Shown here: positions 60,801-64,000 of the stretch, piece after piece | Position numbering within the stretch: the stretch's first letter is position 1 | Layout of the letters: each line of letters begins with the position of its first letter | Source of the DNA: Cenococcum geophilum 1.58 | Taxonomy: Eukaryota > Ascomycota > Dothideomycetes > Gloniales > Gloniaceae | Assembly: GCA_001692895.1 (NCBI GenBank) | Contig: KV748211.1 | Location: 930,001 to 994,000, forward strand | Length of the DNA stretch: 64,000 nt | Direction: 5' to 3' | Made by a program: the position numbers and the translations under genes | Notes under the pieces: model-generated | What the model saw: only the letters and a program-made list of their open reading frames with translations | Told to the model about the DNA's origin: nothing | Databases searched by the model: none

Positions 60801-61266
60801 ATTTATCTATCTATTTAGCCCACCGTCTCTTATACTAGTATCCTCTGGTTGGGACTCTAAAGATTCTAATGACTCTAATAACTTTCTTACGCAGCTAAAT
60901 ACTTAGGATCTTAGGTCGTCGCAATTCGAGATATAAGCTATAGTTATTCTACCTATGCGACTAAGCAATTAAGTGCACGGTAGGCTAAACCTAGTTTGGA
61001 AATTGTATACTGGCTTAGGGTTAACCAGAGACGTGGCCATTTAATGCTATTTCGCAGCTTTGATAAATATAACTATTCCCAACCAATAGTGGTAACCTAC
61101 GGCTTACTACCTTACTCTATTAAAGTTACTACCTTATGCTGTGTTTGATATGCATATAAAGAAGTCCTCTGTAACTTGGCTAGATCCTGCTACTAATATT
61201 AACGATATTAGTGGGGGGTTGTTAATGATGCCCCTACGGCAAGCTTTCCAGCGATACGATTTTTGA
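57811..61266 (+). pseudogene. MULE transposase relic
   Basis: The phase set by ATG 57811 is shared by the N-terminal zinc-finger-like region (CRAYGGETCNYW, about 58090-58120), the catalytic core and the tail to TGA 61264-61266; interruptions are TAG/TAA. The core shows PLLTVV (about 59195-59212), YISDQGASF with the Asp at 59356-59358, and WHVVKNI (about 59428-59448), as in the MULE transposase domain. A likely intron, 58607-59065 (gtaagc...tactaac...ctag), preserves phase; at 459 nt it is long for a fungus. RIP-type decay makes the product non-functional. The C-terminal limit is uncertain. Confidence 0.75.
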
Positions 61267-61279
61267 CGATCGCGATCTT

Positions 61280-61343
61280 GATTATTTGGGGCGTCTCCGT
61301 TACCGCAGTGGCTACCGCAGTGACAGAGACACCCCAAATAATC
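61280..61343. repeat. 64-bp palindrome, copy 2 (inside MULE G)
   Basis: Arms of 30 bp (61280-61309 and 61314-61343) match at 25 of 30 positions, all mismatches being transitions, around a ggct centre. The core words ggggcgtctcc and gagacacccc are shared with copy 1 at 217-280. Confidence 0.75.
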
Positions 61344-62015
61344 GACTCTCCTAAAGTTCGACACTACCCCTAAGCACTCTGGCTCTCCTGCAGTGACCGA
61401 GCGGCCTCAACTTCCTTCTAATGCTCGGCGCTGAGTCTCATCGCCGCTGAGCCTTAGTCCTCATTGCATCGCTGCAGAGCCTCACGAGCCTTATTACATC
61501 ATCGCCGAGGCCCCTAGCCTAATCGGGCAGTAGGAGGTCGCGGGTGCAGTTCCCATTAGTGGCGTGTCAAAAATATTAAAAAAAAAGAGTATTTCCTATT
61601 AAATTACGTATCAGTAAGGCTTTAAATTGATCGTGTTGTTCTTATCTTATTTTTAACGCCCTAAGTTATATTAAACCTATATATTTGCATTATAGCCTAA
61701 TAGGCCACTCAAGAACTTTGGGAAAGTGGTGTAATTATGTTAGGCTAGCTCTAAATTAAATTAAAGCAATTGCAGAACTGACTGTACCACTACGCCGCGA
61801 GGACTTTACATTATGATATCTACAATTTAATTGAATTATAACCCCTTCCTGAATCTTAATTGCATATTTTTGCGTACAACACCACGCTAAGGCTCACGAT
61901 GCAGGTGCAGATCACGACTCAAGCGGAGCTGAATTGCGACGCCGTGGCTTATTAAGATCTACAACACTAAAAACAAGCTCAAAGCCACTGATTTTACCGG
62001 CAGAATCGAACTTGG

Positions 62016-62070
62016 CAAAAGATTCGGGCAGTAAAGTTACTGCCAAGTGTTACTGCCCGGATCCTGGCCG
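62016..62070 (+). repeat. Right terminal inverted repeat of MULE G
   Basis: Exact reverse complement of 57497-57551. Confidence 0.95.
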
Positions 62071-62079
62071 GACAGAAGA

Positions 62080-62775
62080 GGTAGGGAATTGTCGAACAGG
62101 ATGATCAAGAATAAGAACAACAGGAATCATCTAGTTATATTGGCCTGAATCGGATTTCCATTACCTATCGACCTGTTTCTATTACCTATTCATTACCTAT
62201 TACCGACTAAGTGGCAATATCAACCGGGTGGCAATTGAGTACTGGGTCTAAGCGCCTAACGATCACTAAAAATCCATTTAAAAGCTTGGCAACAGCCAAG
62301 CAAGCGGACCTTTTTAGGCTGTCCAAGACAAGCAAGCAAGCAGCGGGCGGTGGAAATTGTAAGCAAGCAGGTAGAAGGCCTCAGTCTTGCTCATCTTGCT
62401 TAATAGCAAGTCTAACCTGCTAAAACGTGCCGGCGCAGGATGTGGGGCAGTCTATCAAGGCTACTAAGTAAACATGTAACTGCTAGGATCTATATAAGTA
62501 TCCTTAAGCTTTTTAGTCGTGAATGCTATATACTTAGAAGAGGTTTGGATTCCAAAGCGCTTCAATTTTCCTATTAAATACTGTCTATTCACTCACACTT
62601 TAAAAATAGCAGTCAAAGATGCACATCAAAGCCTGACATATATAGAAATCATTTTTTAACAATTGAGAGTAGAGTTACATCACCATTCAGGGTAGGCCTG
62701 CCGTTCAAGCTCCAACCCAGCTGACATCCTATTGCGATTTTGTTTTGCATTGCCACAATCCACCAGTGTCAACTC
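62080..62775. other. Intergenic region between MULE and nitrilase gene
   Basis: Contains attacctat words around 62158-62200 and a region rich in caagcaag words (62290-62380). No gene is recognised. The 3' UTR of the nitrilase gene should lie within the last 200 bases or so. Confidence 0.5.
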
Positions 62776-64000
62776 CTACTTAACTTTAACATACCCATTG
62801 CCATTGTCCTCTTCATCCTCTTTCGGCAGCGGCTTCTTCAAGCCCACCCTCTCCAATGTGCTCATCGGCAGCTCGCCCTTCTCTACCTGATTGGCATCGA
62901 CGATATAAGTCTTGGGTCTCTTATCAACATAGAGCCGAATCAAGTCAGGGCGCATATAATGACCACCCTGATGTTCGCGCTATCAATCAGCATCAATCCT
63001 AGAATTGCGGACATTTGAGACAGCCAAAAAACAGGGTTAACTCACAAAATCAGCAATGACCTTCGTCAAGTGCGCTTCATCTAAGTCGACATCAACGATC
63101 ATCAAGCCCTCCCATTCGCGGTCGGGATCGGCAACGGCGCGATATCCATCTGGGCGGTAGATGCGCGAATAGCCCGAGTGCATACCCTCGGTGACTTGGT
63201 CGCGGAGACGCTCAGGGGTATTCAGCTTGGCGCCCTCGGTGCTCACAACCTGGAAAGGCGCGAGGACCCAGGTGCCGGTCTCAATGGCGTAGGCGGGTGA
63301 GACGAGCTCCGACTGCGTCTCCGCAATATTCGTGTAGGGGTCCGGATACTTCAGCGTAGTGGCAGGCGGGTAGACGGGCCATGCCGCGACGTGGATCTGC
63401 TCGCCTAGAGCCGCTGCGTGTGCCTTCAGGAACGGGTTCATATTCTCCCAGCAGTTTAGGTGACCTAGTTTGCCGATCTCCGTGTCGACAACCGAGTCCA
63501 ACGAGTCGCCTGTGCCCTCACCGAAAACGAGTCGCTCGACGTGTGTGGGCTTAATCTTGCGCCGATGGTTGATAACGTCGCCTCGTGGGTCGATAATAAT
63601 TTGAGCCATGTAGAGAGAGTGTCCGTCAATTTCGCTGTATCCCATTGAGACGTAGATCTTGTTCATGCGGGCTGCTGAGCGGATTCGCTGCATTTCATCG
63701 GAATCGGAACGGAGGCTGTTCATGCGGTACTTTTTAAGAAGAGGAAGGCTGTCCTGGAAATTGACTTTCCATTGCCAGTACGGATAGCCGGGAATCCCTT
63801 TGGTTCTGTCAGCAACAGATGGCGGTATTTTCCGAAACTCCATCAAACTTACAGGTCTCAGGGAATGCAACAAGCCTACATCCCTTCCTCCCTGCTTCGT
63901 TAATATATTTGATGGTGATCTGGACAGACTTCTCAAGATCGAACCATCCTGGTTCAGCCTGAACACATGCAGCTTTGTACTGACGAATTGTGGCTGGCAT
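62776..64000 (-). CDS. Nitrilase / cyanide hydratase family enzyme, three exons
   Basis: The CDS is complement(62776-62967, 63046-63797, 63853-64000), 363 aa; the ATG is the last three bases of the window. Introns of 55 nt (63798-63852) and 77 nt (62968-63044) are GT...AG. The first restores ETWIPGYPYW, the second restores [15 protein letters not shown], so ending at the stop in 63037-63039 would truncate the protein. The carbon-nitrogen hydrolase triad is present: Glu48 (FPET), Lys130 ([11 protein letters not shown]) and Cys165 ([12 protein letters not shown]). Length and these blocks fit fungal cyanide hydratases (HCN to formamide) and aliphatic nitrilases (nitrile to acid plus ammonia); the sequence does not decide between them. 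Cytosolic, normally forming helical homo-oligomers. Confidence 0.92.

Larger units (their letters stand above)
57497..62070 (+). mobile_element. Mutator-like element (MULE) G
   Basis: Identical 55-bp terminal inverted repeats lie at 57497-57551 and 62016-62070. A perfect 9-bp target duplication gacagaaga (57488-57496 and 62071-62079) is the hallmark length for Mutator-like elements. The 4574-bp element carries a RIP-damaged transposase with MULE-type motifs. It stands between two intact genes, outside the main transposon island. A palindromic repeat (61280-61343) lies near its right end. Confidence 0.92.

Noticed and set aside
61134-61364. 76-codon minus-strand frame
   Set aside because: Spans the palindrome and the MULE tail in antisense; no support as a gene.
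63037-63045. Nitrilase ending at the in-frame stop 63037-63039
   Set aside because: A GT donor at 63044-63043 and acceptor before 62967 restore the conserved [11 protein letters not shown] block and the usual family length.

Overview
The window looks like a filamentous ascomycete (Pezizomycotina) chromosome. It has short introns of 55-77 nt with ctaac/ctgac-type branch sites, a nitrilase/cyanide-hydratase gene and a conserved filamentous-fungus hypothetical gene. A very large transposon island carries the footprint of repeat-induced point mutation (RIP): C-to-T and G-to-A transitions, most visibly CAG/CAA glutamine codons turned into TAG/TAA and catalytic Asp turned into Asn. Class or genus cannot be fixed from the sequence alone.

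Layout. (1) 1-2590: AT-rich degenerate DNA with a roughly 255-bp, four-unit tandem array and an isolated palindrome. (2) 2590-27245: remains of one pogo/Fot1-type DNA transposon (minus strand) split by a nested stack of insertions. Ty3/gypsy copy A1 (3018-25327) sits in the pogo gene. A1 contains a solo LTR (7316-7685), and its 3' LTR is split by a second chromodomain gypsy, B1 (9327-25305). B1 in turn contains a minisatellite-rich non-autonomous element C1 (14824-16871) and a younger copy of the A family, A2 (17545-23505). A1, B1, A2 and the solo LTR each have a perfect 5-bp target-site duplication. (3) 27246-39857: a 5'-truncated B copy (B3) that received a Ty1/copia element D (27585-33725), a second C copy (34229-35777) and a Crypton-like tyrosine-recombinase element F (36128-39209). 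(4) 40043-47805: a complete-length but dead B copy, B2.

(5) 48.3-57.3 kb: a normal-composition gene island. It holds a WW/FF-domain nuclear protein (minus) divergently paired with the 20S proteasome subunit alpha-3/PSMA4 gene PRE9 (plus, four exons), a possible small Cys-containing protein, and a three-exon conserved fungal protein with a probable GC-AG intron. (6) 57497-62070: a Mutator-like element (MULE) with identical 55-bp terminal inverted repeats, a perfect 9-bp target duplication and a RIP-damaged transposase. (7) 62776-64000: a complete three-exon nitrilase/cyanide-hydratase gene on the minus strand whose ATG is the last three bases of the window.

The housekeeping genes do not form a pathway. 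The island is a record of layered transposition followed by genome defence. The points most worth following are element F (a Crypton-type recombinase between TG...CA ends with a 5-bp duplication), the C family of minisatellite-carrying TA-inserting elements, and a 64-bp palindrome present at both ends of the window.
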